Shown here in pieces: positions 28,297 through 37,170 of a stretch of 64,000 bases of DNA. The DNA comes from Paenibacillus jilunlii (lineage in GTDB: Bacteria > Bacillota > Bacilli > Paenibacillales > Paenibacillaceae). Location: contig NZ_FNGM01000019.1 of the NCBI RefSeq assembly GCF_900102965.1, positions 62,001 through 126,000 of the forward strand. The letters are read 5' to 3'. The stretch's first letter is position 1. Every line of letters begins with the position of its first letter. The position numbers were made by a program, and so were the translations under genes. The notes below the pieces were generated by a model that was given only the letters and a program-made list of their open reading frames with translations, searched no databases and was not told where the DNA came from.

Positions 28297-29150
28297 GAAC
28301 TACAGCGCCGGCAGCACGCGTCCTGATCGTAGATGACGAATATTATTTCAGGCAGCTGCTGATCCATTTGATAGACTGGACTTCTGCCGGTTTCGAAGTG
28401 GCTGCAGAGGCGGAAGACGGTTCGGAAGCCTTGAGGATCATGGAGGAACAGCCGATTGATCTGATTATTACAGATATTGAAATGCCGAATATGAACGGGC
28501 TCGATTTTGTGAAGGCCGTCCGAGCCTTAGACTCAGCGGCTAAGCTGATTTTCATCACAAGCTATGATAACTTCACGTATGCCCAGCAGGCGATCTCGCT
28601 CGGAGCGGATCATTATTTGCTGAAGCCCGTTGATGAGGAGGCGGTTGAACAGGCGCTGAATACCATCCGTGCGCAGTTGCAGGAGAAATGGGAAGAGGAA
28701 CGTTACATTAACCGGTTGAAAATAGAGGCGGGTTACGGGGGGCAGCAGCCGGCCGCGGACCAGACTTCTGAGGATGGAGGACGCCAGGGCAGCGGGAAAC
28801 GGCTGATCCACAAAGCAGCTGCGTATGTGACTGCACATTATGCCGAGGATACCTTATCGCTTCAGAGCACAGCGAGTGCCCTCTTCGTGAATCCGAGCTA
28901 CTTAAGTCATGTCTTCAAGAAGGAGACTAACGAGTCTTTCGTGGAGTATGTGACGAATATCCGCCTGGGCAAAGCCATGGAGCTGTTGCGCCAGGGGGCG
29001 GCCACCGAGGATGCTTCGGTTCCCAAGGTAGCAACGATCGCCCATCAGGTCGGCTACAGAGATCCGTTCTACTTCAGCAAATGCTTTAAGAAGAAGTACG
29101 GAATTACCCCGAATAAAGTATACGGAGGAACCTATTCCGGGAAATATTGA
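28293..29150 (+). CDS. YesN-type response regulator with AraC-like output domain, short form
   Basis: A 285-residue regulator. The receiver domain has the acidic pair VDDE and phospho-acceptor D61 (IITDIEMPNMNG). A short linker follows, then two AraC helix-turn-helix units (LSLQSTASALFVNPSYLSHV and VATIAHQVGYRDPFYFSKCF). Most YesN-like regulators are about 500 residues with a large middle region; here that region is missing without any break in frame, so this is a compact variant. It probably activates the transporter operon at 29387-34166. Confidence 0.9.
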   Translation: MRTTAPAARVLIVDDEYYFRQLLIHLIDWTSAGFEVAAEAEDGSEALRIMEEQPIDLIITDIEMPNMNGLDFVKAVRALDSAAKLIFITSYDNFTYAQQAISLGADHYLLKPVDEEAVEQALNTIRAQLQEKWEEERYINRLKIEAGYGGQQPAADQTSEDGGRQGSGKRLIHKAAAYVTAHYAEDTLSLQSTASALFVNPSYLSHVFKKETNESFVEYVTNIRLGKAMELLRQGAATEDASVPKVATIAHQVGYRDPFYFSKCFKKKYGITPNKVYGGTYSGKY

Positions 29151-29165
29151 GCCGTTGCCAGCAGG

Positions 29166-29193
29166 AGTCCGGTTATTCAGCCGGGCTTTTTTG
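29166..29193 (+). terminator. intrinsic terminator after the YesM/YesN pair
   Basis: AGTCCGG pairs with CCGGGCT (one G-T pair), followed by TTTTTTG. It separates the sensor pair from the transporter operon. Confidence 0.7.
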
Positions 29194-29386
29194 TTGATGC
29201 AAACCGGTTATTGTGTAAACCTGATGTTATTCATAAGGAGAAACGTAAAGTGGATGTAAAGTAACATGACATACCTAAAAATTTTACTGCCAGAGCCAAT
29301 ATATCTCCATTCGAACCTGGCTTCTTACTTGTTAAGATTGTACCTGTGGTTCGTATCCGTAAATTGTGAAAGGTGGTCCAAATCAG

Positions 29387-30682
29387 ATGTTTGGTAAAAA
29401 GTTTGGGGTTGTTGCAGCATCCGCCGCGCTCGTCAGTGTAGTGCTTACTTCGTGCGGAGGTGCGGAAGCAAACAATGGGGGAACCCAGGGTCAGGAAGCG
29501 GCGGCAGCAGATGGTAAGAAATCTGTCACGCTGTGGATTTTCGATGCAGATCCGATGTACCAGTCAGCAGCTGAGGCTACCGCAGCGGAAGTAGGCGTTG
29601 AACTGAAGTATGAATACATTCAAGATGAGACCTACAAAACCAAACTGAGTGTGGCACTTGCCGCCAATGAGCTTCCGGACGTATTCCAGCAGCATGCCGG
29701 CAAGTCCTACCGTACCCCTGTTCTGCAGTCGAAGACAGTGGCTCCGCTTAACGACACCCTGGATTCCACGGGCCTTGGCGCACAATTCCTGGACAACCAG
29801 CTGGTGACTGAAGAGGATGGCAACATCTATTCGGTTCCTTCTAACATCAGTACAACCCTTGTTCTTTACTATAATAAAAAACTGATAAGCGAACTTGGCG
29901 CTGCTGCTCCAGCAACATGGGAGGATCTTCAGGCGCTGATCAAAACTGCAAACGATAAAGGCATGATTCCCATTGCACTGGGCGGAAAAGAAAGATGGCA
30001 AGCGGATCTGCTCTACGATATGCTCGTAGCCCGTGAGGATGTGAATGCCTTCGATAAGGCGATTAACGGACAGGCGAAGTTCACAGATCCACCATTCGTT
30101 GAGGCGGCGAATAAGGTGGTCACCCTGGTGAATTCAAATGCCTTCCAGAAAGGCTTCCTCGGCTCCGCTTACCTGGATGCACAAGAGCTGTTCAAGAATG
30201 ATAAGGCTGTGATGTGGATCGACGGAAGCTTTAACTTCTCCTCCCTGTCTACGGCAATGGGTGACAATCTGGGCTATATTGCGTTCCCTAAAACGGGGGC
30301 AGAGGATGTCCTCAGTGCAACCATCGGCTTCCAGAACGCCCAGGCGCCATACTCATTGTTCGTGAACAACAGCTCCGCAAATGTGGATAAAGCGAAGGAA
30401 TTTGCCATCCGTTTATCTTTGAAGCTTAATGATGAATTTGTCAGAAAAGGTCTCCCTGGGTACGCCAAGAGCGAGGTGAAGTCCGAATCACAGAATAAGG
30501 AGCTCTCAGCGTATGCGGCGGATATAAATAAGACCAGCAAAACGCAGGCGATGTGGTTCGGTCTGTTGTCAGCAGATGTAGGCCAGGAATACCGTGATCT
30601 GACACAAGCATTATATGGCGGGCAGCTTACAGCCGATGAGTTCACCGCTCAGCTGGAGACGTTGCTGCGTACAGCCGAGTAA
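29387..30682 (+). CDS. ABC transporter solute-binding lipoprotein (sugar type)
   Basis: A 431-residue exported lipoprotein: signal peptide, lipobox LTSC near residue 22, then a family-1 solute-binding fold (SVTLWIFDADPMYQSAAEA, LPDVFQQHAG, LVLYYNKKLI). It delivers a sugar or similar compound to the two CUT1 permeases downstream. The ATG at 29387 lies behind AAAGGTGG; an in-frame start at 29366 is upstream of the signal peptide proper. A hairpin after the gene probably gives it higher mRNA levels than the permeases. Confidence 0.92.
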   Translation: MFGKKFGVVAASAALVSVVLTSCGGAEANNGGTQGQEAAAADGKKSVTLWIFDADPMYQSAAEATAAEVGVELKYEYIQDETYKTKLSVALAANELPDVFQQHAGKSYRTPVLQSKTVAPLNDTLDSTGLGAQFLDNQLVTEEDGNIYSVPSNISTTLVLYYNKKLISELGAAAPATWEDLQALIKTANDKGMIPIALGGKERWQADLLYDMLVAREDVNAFDKAINGQAKFTDPPFVEAANKVVTLVNSNAFQKGFLGSAYLDAQELFKNDKAVMWIDGSFNFSSLSTAMGDNLGYIAFPKTGAEDVLSATIGFQNAQAPYSLFVNNSSANVDKAKEFAIRLSLKLNDEFVRKGLPGYAKSEVKSESQNKELSAYAADINKTSKTQAMWFGLLSADVGQEYRDLTQALYGGQLTADEFTAQLETLLRTAE

Positions 30683-30739
30683 GAAGGATTCCTTACACAG
30701 TTCCCCTCAAGGCGGCAGCGTTTAATACAATATTCCAGG

Positions 30740-30774
30740 AAAGTCGATGCAGTCACTGGGGCCGCATCGGCTTT
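30740..30774 (+). terminator. partial terminator / processing hairpin between binding protein and permeases
   Basis: AAAGTCGATGC (30740-30750) pairs with GCATCGGCTTT (30764-30774) with one G-T pair and no long T-run. Such leaky hairpins commonly sit after the binding-protein gene. Confidence 0.55.
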
Positions 30775-30799
30775 CTGTAATTTGACAGGTGGGTAAGTG

Positions 30800-31684
30800 A
30801 TGGAAAAAGCGCTCTCTAATAAAAAAATAATCGCTTTGTTTTTATTGCCCGGATTAACTGTTTTTCTGATTTTTTATTTTGTGCCTATTGTGATGACCGC
30901 CTACTACAGTCTCCAGGATTGGGATGGCATTAACCCGATGGCCTTCATTGGACTGGACAACTACACCAAGATGTTTACGATGGATAAAAGCTTCTGGCAG
31001 GCGGTATGGAATAGCCTTGCTTTCCTGCTGGTAGGCGTGTTTATCCAGCTGCCGGTCTCGTTTGCATTGGCGCTGCTGGTCTCCCGGAAGATGAAGGGAC
31101 GTAAATGGTTCCGCAATATTTATTTTTTTCCGGTAGTGATGTCAACGACAATGGTCAGCCTGCTGTGGGTCAAAATCTATGATCCGAACATCGGCATGCT
31201 GAACACATTGATGGATACCCTTGGACTGGGTGCCTGGACTGGGGCCTGGCTTGGAGATACGAAGACGGCACTGTTGTCCGTCCTGATCGTGACTACCTGG
31301 CATTATGTCGGTTACAATATGCTGATCCTGTTCGCCGGGATACAAGGGATACCGGAGCAGTATTATGAAGCGGCGAAGCTGGACGGAGCGACAGGCTGGA
31401 AAGCTGTGCGTCATATTACCTTTCCGCTATTGTCCGATGTGCTGCGGATCTGTATCGTCCTGAATGTGATCTATGCCCTGAAGACGTTCGAAAGTGTGTA
31501 CGTAATGACTAACGGGGGACCCCTGAATTCAACAACAGTGATTGCGCTGAAAATGTTCCAGGAAGCCTTCCTGAAGCAGAATTTCGGTTATGGCAGTGCG
31601 CTTGCGGTATTTATGGTGCTGGAATGCCTCATTATTTCCTGGGTGCTTAATAAAATATTGACCCAAGAGAAAATTGAATATTAA
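30800..31684 (+). CDS. CUT1-family sugar ABC permease, first subunit
   Basis: A 294-residue membrane protein with six hydrophobic segments and the cytoplasmic EAA loop (YYEAAKLDGATGWKAV). It corresponds to UgpA/MalF-type permeases. The ATG at 30800 follows AGGTGGG; a GTG three bases earlier is also possible. It partners the next gene, and the ATPase is not encoded here, as is usual for CUT1 systems that share MsmX/MsmK-type ATPases. Confidence 0.92.
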   Translation: MEKALSNKKIIALFLLPGLTVFLIFYFVPIVMTAYYSLQDWDGINPMAFIGLDNYTKMFTMDKSFWQAVWNSLAFLLVGVFIQLPVSFALALLVSRKMKGRKWFRNIYFFPVVMSTTMVSLLWVKIYDPNIGMLNTLMDTLGLGAWTGAWLGDTKTALLSVLIVTTWHYVGYNMLILFAGIQGIPEQYYEAAKLDGATGWKAVRHITFPLLSDVLRICIVLNVIYALKTFESVYVMTNGGPLNSTTVIALKMFQEAFLKQNFGYGSALAVFMVLECLIISWVLNKILTQEKIEY

Positions 31685-31696
31685 GGAGGACCGGTC

Positions 31697-32524
31697 ATGC
31701 TCAGAAAAACGAAGAATTCAAGCATCTATATCCTGATGATCATTATCGCCGTCCTCCAGCTGTTTCCGCTCTACTGGCTTGTGATCAGTGCATTTAAGGA
31801 TAATTCAGAGATTATTGGCGGGACAGTCTGGGCGCTCCCTGCAGAGTGGCGCTTAAGCAATTTTACAGAGGCGTGGGTCAGTGCCAAAGTGAATCAATTC
31901 TTTGGCAACAGTGTGATTGTCACGCTGGTTACACTCTTGTTTGTGCTGCTGTTTGCTTCGATGATGGCCTATGCGTTAACACGGATGAAATTCAAATATA
32001 ACAGTCTCATATTGTTCATTCTCCTGATGGGTGTGATGGTTCCAATTCATGCTACGCTAATTCCGCTCTTCATGATACTCAAGAATCTGGGGATTCTTAG
32101 CTCAAGATTGTCCATTATTCTGCCGTACATTGCGGTGAATCTGCCTATTGGCGTATACATGCTGTCGGCTTTTCTGCGGACCATGCCGAAGGAGCTGGAA
32201 GAAGCCGCATTTATGGACGGGTGCGGGGTGGTGAAGTCCTTCTTCAAGGTAGTGCTGCCGCTGCTCAAGCCGCCGCTTGCTTCGGTAGCGATCTTCGTGT
32301 TCCTGGCGGTGTGGAATGAGCTCCTGATGGCGTCCACCTTTATTCAAAAGCAAGAGCTGAGGACGCTGCCGCTGGGCCTGATGAATTTCAGCGGTCAATA
32401 CAGCATCAGCTGGGGGCCGCTCGCAGCAGCTATGGTCATATCGACATTGCCCATTTTGCTGGCTTATGTGCTGTTCAGTGACCAGATGGAGAAAAGTTTT
32501 ACCGCAGGGGCGATTCTGAAGTAA
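31697..32524 (+). CDS. CUT1-family sugar ABC permease, second subunit
   Basis: A 275-residue UgpE/MalG-type permease with six hydrophobic segments and the EAA loop (LEEAAFMDGCGVVKSF). AAGGAGGA precedes the ATG, 12 nt after the first permease. The 31-bp gap to the nucleotidase gene keeps that gene in the same operon. Confidence 0.92.
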   Translation: MLRKTKNSSIYILMIIIAVLQLFPLYWLVISAFKDNSEIIGGTVWALPAEWRLSNFTEAWVSAKVNQFFGNSVIVTLVTLLFVLLFASMMAYALTRMKFKYNSLILFILLMGVMVPIHATLIPLFMILKNLGILSSRLSIILPYIAVNLPIGVYMLSAFLRTMPKELEEAAFMDGCGVVKSFFKVVLPLLKPPLASVAIFVFLAVWNELLMASTFIQKQELRTLPLGLMNFSGQYSISWGPLAAAMVISTLPILLAYVLFSDQMEKSFTAGAILK

Positions 32525-32555
32525 TTAGGGCGGAAGAGGGAAGAAGGATGAAGGG

Positions 32556-34166
32556 ATGACTATACAGGCTGGTTCCAGCAAACTATTGAATATCGTAATG
32601 ATCGCCACCTCGGATCTTCACGGAAATCTGTGGGGCTACCGGTATGAAGACGGCCACGAGACAACGAATGACGGGATGGCCAGAGTCGCCGCCTATGTCA
32701 GGGAAGTCAGGGACAGTGGAGCAGAAGTCATCCTCATGGATAACGGTGACGTGTTCCAGGGGAATATGCTGACTGATGATATCTACAATAAGCGGCCGGA
32801 TAGCATACATCCGGTCTCGGCGGCGCTGAATGCAATGGGTTATGCGGCCATGACCCTCGGCAACCATGAATTTAATTTCGGGCTTGGCCTGATCGAGAAG
32901 TTCAGGCAGGAGCTGGAGTTCCCTGTGCTCGCTGCGAATGCCGCGTATCACAGCGGAGAACGGTTCGCAGAGCCGTATACGCTAATTGAGATCCAAGGCG
33001 TCAGGATCGCAGTGATCGGACTGACTAATCCTAATATTCCGCGCTGGGACGCCGGGAAGGTGGATGCGCTGCACTTTGGCCCCATGGCTGAAACGGCGCA
33101 GCAGATTACTGCCTCCCTGAGGGCTGAAGGCAAGGCCGACATTATTGTCATCAGCGCTCATGCGGGAATGGTAGCCGAGTTCGATGAAGAAGGCGGCTCG
33201 GATTCTGCTGAGCGCATTACGAAGCTTGTTCCTGAGGCAGATGTGCTGCTCGTCGGGCATATGCATATTACCGTTAAGGAACGGATCGGGGATACCGTTA
33301 TAGGAGGGCCGCGCGACCGGGGACGGGAGGTGGTCCGCTTCGACCTGACCGTTCAGCTGGATGGTGCAAGGCCCCGGGTGGTGAACAAGGAAGTCTCGAT
33401 TGTGGATATGGCCGGCTGGGAGCCTGACCCGGAATTCCGGAAGCTGGTTGCGGAAGCGCATGAAGAGACGATGACCTTCAGCGGCCAGGGAGGCGGAGAC
33501 TCATCTTCAGAAGCAGCCGGCAGCATCTTGGGTTATGCGGCCGCCGACTTCCAGCCGCAGGCGGAGACGGGCGGAATACCGGCGGGAAGATTGCGGGATA
33601 CAGCGGTCATTACGCTGATTCAGAAGGCGATGCTGCAGGCCAGCGGGGCGGATGTTGCCGCCACAAGCCTATTCGCAGATACGGCGGATTTGAAGCAGGG
33701 GCCGTTAACTTACGCTGATGTGTACCGCATCTATCCATTCGACAATGTGCTGTACGTTGTGACTGTAACCGGCCAAGAGCTTAGAGCCTATATGGAAGTC
33801 TCGGCAACGCATTTCAACCAGTGGCAGCCGGGCGATCGTGAGATCACTGCCAATCCTGAGGTGCCCAGTTACCTCTATGATATGTTCGCCGGGATCGATT
33901 ACCAGATCGATCTGTCGCAGCCAGCCGGTCACCGGATCATCAATGTGCTGTACCAAGGCCAACCGCTTGCCGATACGCAGCAGCTGCAGCTTGCCGTCAA
34001 CAATTACCGCTACAGCAGCTTGTTGAAGGCGTCCAAATTGGTCAGCAGGTCCAAACATTGGGAGTCGTCCTGCAGCGTCCGGGATATGCTGGTCAGCTAC
34101 ATCAAGGAACAGGGGACGTTATCGCCGAAAGTCGATAATAATTGGTCGATTGTCGGGATCGGGTAG
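32556..34166 (+). CDS. 5'-nucleotidase/2',3'-cyclic-nucleotide phosphodiesterase family enzyme, no signal peptide
   Basis: A 536-residue metallophosphoesterase plus C-terminal 5'-nucleotidase domain. Metal motifs are all present: SDLHG, DNGDVFQGN, LGNHEFNFG, SAHAG and GHMH. The C-terminal substrate domain includes YRIYPFDNVLYVV. Most relatives are exported; this one starts MTIQAGSSKLLNIVM with no signal peptide, so it should act in the cytoplasm. It is the last gene of the CUT1 operon, which suggests the imported compound carries a phosphoester or is a nucleotide-like sugar (inference). Confidence 0.88.
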   Translation: MTIQAGSSKLLNIVMIATSDLHGNLWGYRYEDGHETTNDGMARVAAYVREVRDSGAEVILMDNGDVFQGNMLTDDIYNKRPDSIHPVSAALNAMGYAAMTLGNHEFNFGLGLIEKFRQELEFPVLAANAAYHSGERFAEPYTLIEIQGVRIAVIGLTNPNIPRWDAGKVDALHFGPMAETAQQITASLRAEGKADIIVISAHAGMVAEFDEEGGSDSAERITKLVPEADVLLVGHMHITVKERIGDTVIGGPRDRGREVVRFDLTVQLDGARPRVVNKEVSIVDMAGWEPDPEFRKLVAEAHEETMTFSGQGGGDSSSEAAGSILGYAAADFQPQAETGGIPAGRLRDTAVITLIQKAMLQASGADVAATSLFADTADLKQGPLTYADVYRIYPFDNVLYVVTVTGQELRAYMEVSATHFNQWQPGDREITANPEVPSYLYDMFAGIDYQIDLSQPAGHRIINVLYQGQPLADTQQLQLAVNNYRYSSLLKASKLVSRSKHWESSCSVRDMLVSYIKEQGTLSPKVDNNWSIVGIG

Positions 34167-34266
34167 CTGTGCTGTTCGTCTGCTTCCCCCGGATCATAGA
34201 ACCACAGAGCTTGAAGGATAAGCTTGCTGCTGTTACACCAAGACTTAATGGAATATGTTCAGCTTT

Positions 34267-34306
34267 AATAGCTTCACTGACAGCTGCTGTCAGTGAAGCT
34301 ATTTTA
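34267..34306 (+). terminator. intrinsic terminator of the CUT1 operon
   Basis: A perfect 17-bp hairpin, arms 34267-34283 and 34287-34303 with a CTG loop, followed by a short T-run. The right arm sequence also appears at about 26318-26342 without its left arm. Confidence 0.85.
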
Positions 34307-34355
34307 TAATATAGAAATTATAGGGTGCACATGAATCCCTGAGGAGGACTTACAA

Positions 34356-34973
34356 ATGAATAATACGGTATATCTATATGTATTCGACACCATGGCCGAC
34401 TGGGAAATAGGGTACTTAACGGCAGAACTGAACTCGGGAAGGTACTATAAGAAGGGGCTGGCCCCGTCTAAAATAGTTACTGTAGCCAATGAGAAGACTC
34501 TTGTCACTACAATGGGCGGACTGACAATAATGCCAGACATCACACTGAAGGAGTGCAGCATTGCAAGCGCAGATGCGTTGATTCTACCCGGTGGAAATAC
34601 ATGGACTGAAGCCATCCATGAGCCTATCCTCCAACTCGCTGAGAGATGTATACAGGAAGATATATTAGTGGCAGCGATTTGTGGGGCTACAATGGCGCTT
34701 GCGCAGGCAGGGTTGCTGAATTCACGCCCGCATACAAGCAATGATCTGGAGTATCTCAAAATGATCTGTCCTGTGTACACCGGTGAAGAGTTTTACCAAA
34801 TGCAGTCTGTTGTAACGGATGGAAAACTGATTACTGCATCCGGCATAGCCCCGCTGGAATTCACTGTACATGTCTTGAAAGCTCTGGATGTAATGACTCC
34901 AGAAAAATTGAAGGCCTGGTATAGTCTCTACAAGACCCAGGAATCGAAGTATTTCTATGAGTTGATGAACTAA
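34356..34973 (+). CDS. DJ-1/PfpI family protein
   Basis: A 205-residue type-1 glutamine-amidotransferase-like protein. The nucleophile elbow is AAICGATMALA with the conserved Cys near residue 109; LILPGGNTW is the preceding glycine loop. The family includes chaperones, deglycase-like and isonitrile-hydratase-like enzymes, so the exact role is open. GAGGAGG precedes the ATG. It is monocistronic, bounded by hairpins on both sides. Confidence 0.88.
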   Translation: MNNTVYLYVFDTMADWEIGYLTAELNSGRYYKKGLAPSKIVTVANEKTLVTTMGGLTIMPDITLKECSIASADALILPGGNTWTEAIHEPILQLAERCIQEDILVAAICGATMALAQAGLLNSRPHTSNDLEYLKMICPVYTGEEFYQMQSVVTDGKLITASGIAPLEFTVHVLKALDVMTPEKLKAWYSLYKTQESKYFYELMN

Positions 34974-34992
34974 GAGAAGTTAAGGAAGACCG

Positions 34993-35012
34993 CCCTCTCT
35001 TCACGGAGAGGG
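34993..35012 (+). terminator. hairpin terminator after the DJ-1/PfpI gene
   Basis: CCCTCTC pairs with GAGAGGG with a short loop, followed by TATTTCTG. The U-tract is weak. Confidence 0.55.
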
Positions 35013-35155
35013 TATTTCTGTTGGTCTGGCCAGGTATGGCAGTACATATTTTAGGGGCGCCTATAAGTGGATGTTCTAAGATAGGAAGAGGATTCCAACA
35101 TATGGTAGGATGTAATTGAAGCCTAATTGAAGGTAAGGCTAAGGGGGGAAGGCTA

Positions 35156-35464
35156 ATGGAGGGAATACACGCTCATCATTGTAATCTGAATATATGGGCT
35201 CATCTACCTGATGAAGTATGGAATAAAGTTGCTAATATATATGAGCTTATGCCTGGTTGGATAGGGTACATAGATGGGATTCCACACTGGTTTGGGCAGG
35301 AAGAGGATGATGTTTATATGCAGGCATCCGTTGAGCCAAGCGGATTATCATTTTATGCACAGATGAATCAGAACGATTGGGATTCTTGGATAGAACGGTT
35401 TAAATCAGAAGCGACAAAGGTATTGGGGTTTGAGGTGGGGGAACCTGAGGATGGGTTTGTCTAG
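35156..35464 (+). CDS. small hypothetical protein
   Basis: A 102-residue acidic, Trp-rich protein (HAHHCNLNIWAHLPDEVW, PGWIGYIDGIPHWFG, NDWDSWIERF). AAGGGGGGAAGG lies before the ATG. No family is recognised. The dense aromatic and acidic surface recalls small immunity-type proteins, but no toxin gene is seen beside it. The next gene, also small, starts 22 nt later with its own site. Confidence 0.6.
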   Translation: MEGIHAHHCNLNIWAHLPDEVWNKVANIYELMPGWIGYIDGIPHWFGQEEDDVYMQASVEPSGLSFYAQMNQNDWDSWIERFKSEATKVLGFEVGEPEDGFV

Positions 35465-35486
35465 TATAAAATTTCAGGAGGAATAC

Positions 35487-35951
35487 ATGGCATTAGAACA
35501 TGAATATTATCTCATTCCTATTACAATTGATGTGGAACGCTTTTGGATGAATAGAGAAAATAATCATAAGGTCATCGATAGTATGGTAATACATGATGAC
35601 ATTATTATGTACATTAGTGATACATTAAAATGGATTCCAAGTAGAAATCCAGCGTTACATGAGACACCGGTGTGTGCAGGGATAAACTATCATGGCGTGA
35701 CTCTTTTTGAAAAGAAATCTGCGGGTACCTTAAAAAGCATATTTTCCTCTTGGAGAAACTTATTACTAAACTCACCGCTAGTGTTAGAACTTACTGGGGA
35801 ATTTGTTGTGGTTGAGGGAGGGGGATAATCGGGTCATTATGAAAAGTTAGTTTACGATCGGGATGAACTCATTAAGCAATTTGAAAAGATGATTTCATTT
35901 GCTGATAGGTTGGCTGAAGGTGGATTTTATTTATACCATTGTGGGATATAG
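35487..35951 (+). pseudogene. small hypothetical gene interrupted by an in-frame TAA
   Basis: AGGAGG precedes ATG 35487. The frame runs to GEFVVVEGGG and a TAA at 35826-35828, then continues in the same frame with SGHYEKLVYDRDELIKQFEK to TAG at 35949-35951. Codon use and residue pattern are natural on both sides, so one TAT/TAC-to-TAA change (or a sequence error) probably broke a 154-residue gene. If the first stop is real the product is 113 residues. Function unknown. Confidence 0.6.
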
Positions 35952-36032
35952 AGCTTTGCTTTCTGTTGTGTTTCTGAGCTTACATAATAAAAGGTACGGC
36001 AATTCATAGATAACTCGAAAGCTGGTGAAAAC

Positions 36033-36605
36033 ATGAATGTAAATCAAGCGATTAACGTTATAGATGAGGAATTATCTCAGACATTAAGTGACTATCAAAA
36101 CTGGTTTACTTTAAATTCCGAAGTACTATCCTTTAAACCTCAGGTCGGATGGAGTATTGAACAAATATTAGAGCATGTAACATTAACAAATCACTTTTTA
36201 TTAATTTTAATTAGAAAAGGGAAGCGAAAAGCAATTGAACTATCAAAAAAGAAAGACTTGAATACAATAATAGAATCAAACCAAATTAATTTACAAGAAC
36301 TTGAAGCAATAGCTATACATAAGTCTTTTGATTGGATCAGACCAGAGCATATGGAGCCTAAGGGAGAAACAGAAATAGGACAAATAAGAACATTACTAGA
36401 TAATCAAATTAACGAATGCAAAGAGCTTTTGAAAGAGATGAAAAACGGAGAAGGAATACTTTATAAAACTACAATGACGGTAAACAACTTAGGCAAAATT
36501 GATGTTTATCAATATATCTATTTTCTATGTCAACATGCCAAACGCCACATTATGCAAATGCAAAAAGCAATGGATGAGTATAGCAAATTAAGTGAGGCAG
36601 AGTAA
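36033..36605 (+). CDS. DinB-superfamily four-helix protein
   Basis: A 190-residue helical protein. VGWSIEQILEHVTLTNHFLL and the late FLCQHAKRHIMQMQKAM carry the three widely spaced His residues that bind a metal in DinB/YfiT-like proteins. Members include thiol-S-transferases and damage-inducible proteins; the substrate is unknown here. It is AT-rich and at the left edge of the accessory region. Confidence 0.75.
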   Translation: MNVNQAINVIDEELSQTLSDYQNWFTLNSEVLSFKPQVGWSIEQILEHVTLTNHFLLILIRKGKRKAIELSKKKDLNTIIESNQINLQELEAIAIHKSFDWIRPEHMEPKGETEIGQIRTLLDNQINECKELLKEMKNGEGILYKTTMTVNNLGKIDVYQYIYFLCQHAKRHIMQMQKAMDEYSKLSEAE

Positions 36606-36821
36606 CATTATATTCTGGCATTGGGCATGTGATCCTCGGTCAGAGAGAAGCGGTATTGTTCATAATACGTTTGCTTTCGGGCTGAGCAGCTTCTGATTAA
36701 CAGGAGTCCTTTTCTGTGTAATTTTAGGAATTTCGTGGATTTACATTGAGGATTGGGCTATCATTATTTTGTGCAGAGCAAGTGTTAGAGATTGAATTTG
36801 AGCAACATGACGGAGGTATAA

Positions 36822-37151
36822 ATGGACGAACTAATCGAGAAAATTATTCAATTCCGTGACGAAAGGGACTGGAAGCAATTCCACGATCCCAAAGATCTGG
36901 CTCTCTCTATCTCGTTGGAGTCAAGCGAACTGCTGGAACTCTTCCAATGGAAGAACAGCCAGCAAGCCATAGAGCAACATTATTCAGACATGCAGGATGA
37001 AATCGCTGATATTCTCATCTACACGCTAACGCTCGTTCATGATTTAAATATTGACGTAAAGGACGCTATCCTTCAGAAAATAAACAAAAACGCGGAGAAA
37101 TATCCGGTATCCAGTTCTAAGGGAAGTTCACAAAAAAGTACGCGGCAGTGA
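36822..37151 (+). CDS. MazG-like nucleotide pyrophosphohydrolase
   Basis: A 109-residue protein of the MazG/iMazG type that hydrolyses nucleoside triphosphates to monophosphates. Metal-binding acidic residues lie in LESSELLELFQW and MQDEIADILIY. CGGAGG precedes the ATG. The next gene begins 19 bp later, so the two are one operon. MazG-like genes next to helicase/nuclease genes recur in defence islands, which suggests a shared role in phage response (inference). Confidence 0.85.
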   Translation: MDELIEKIIQFRDERDWKQFHDPKDLALSISLESSELLELFQWKNSQQAIEQHYSDMQDEIADILIYTLTLVHDLNIDVKDAILQKINKNAEKYPVSSSKGSSQKSTRQ

Positions 37152-37170
37152 ACGAATAGGGGAGAGTTCC

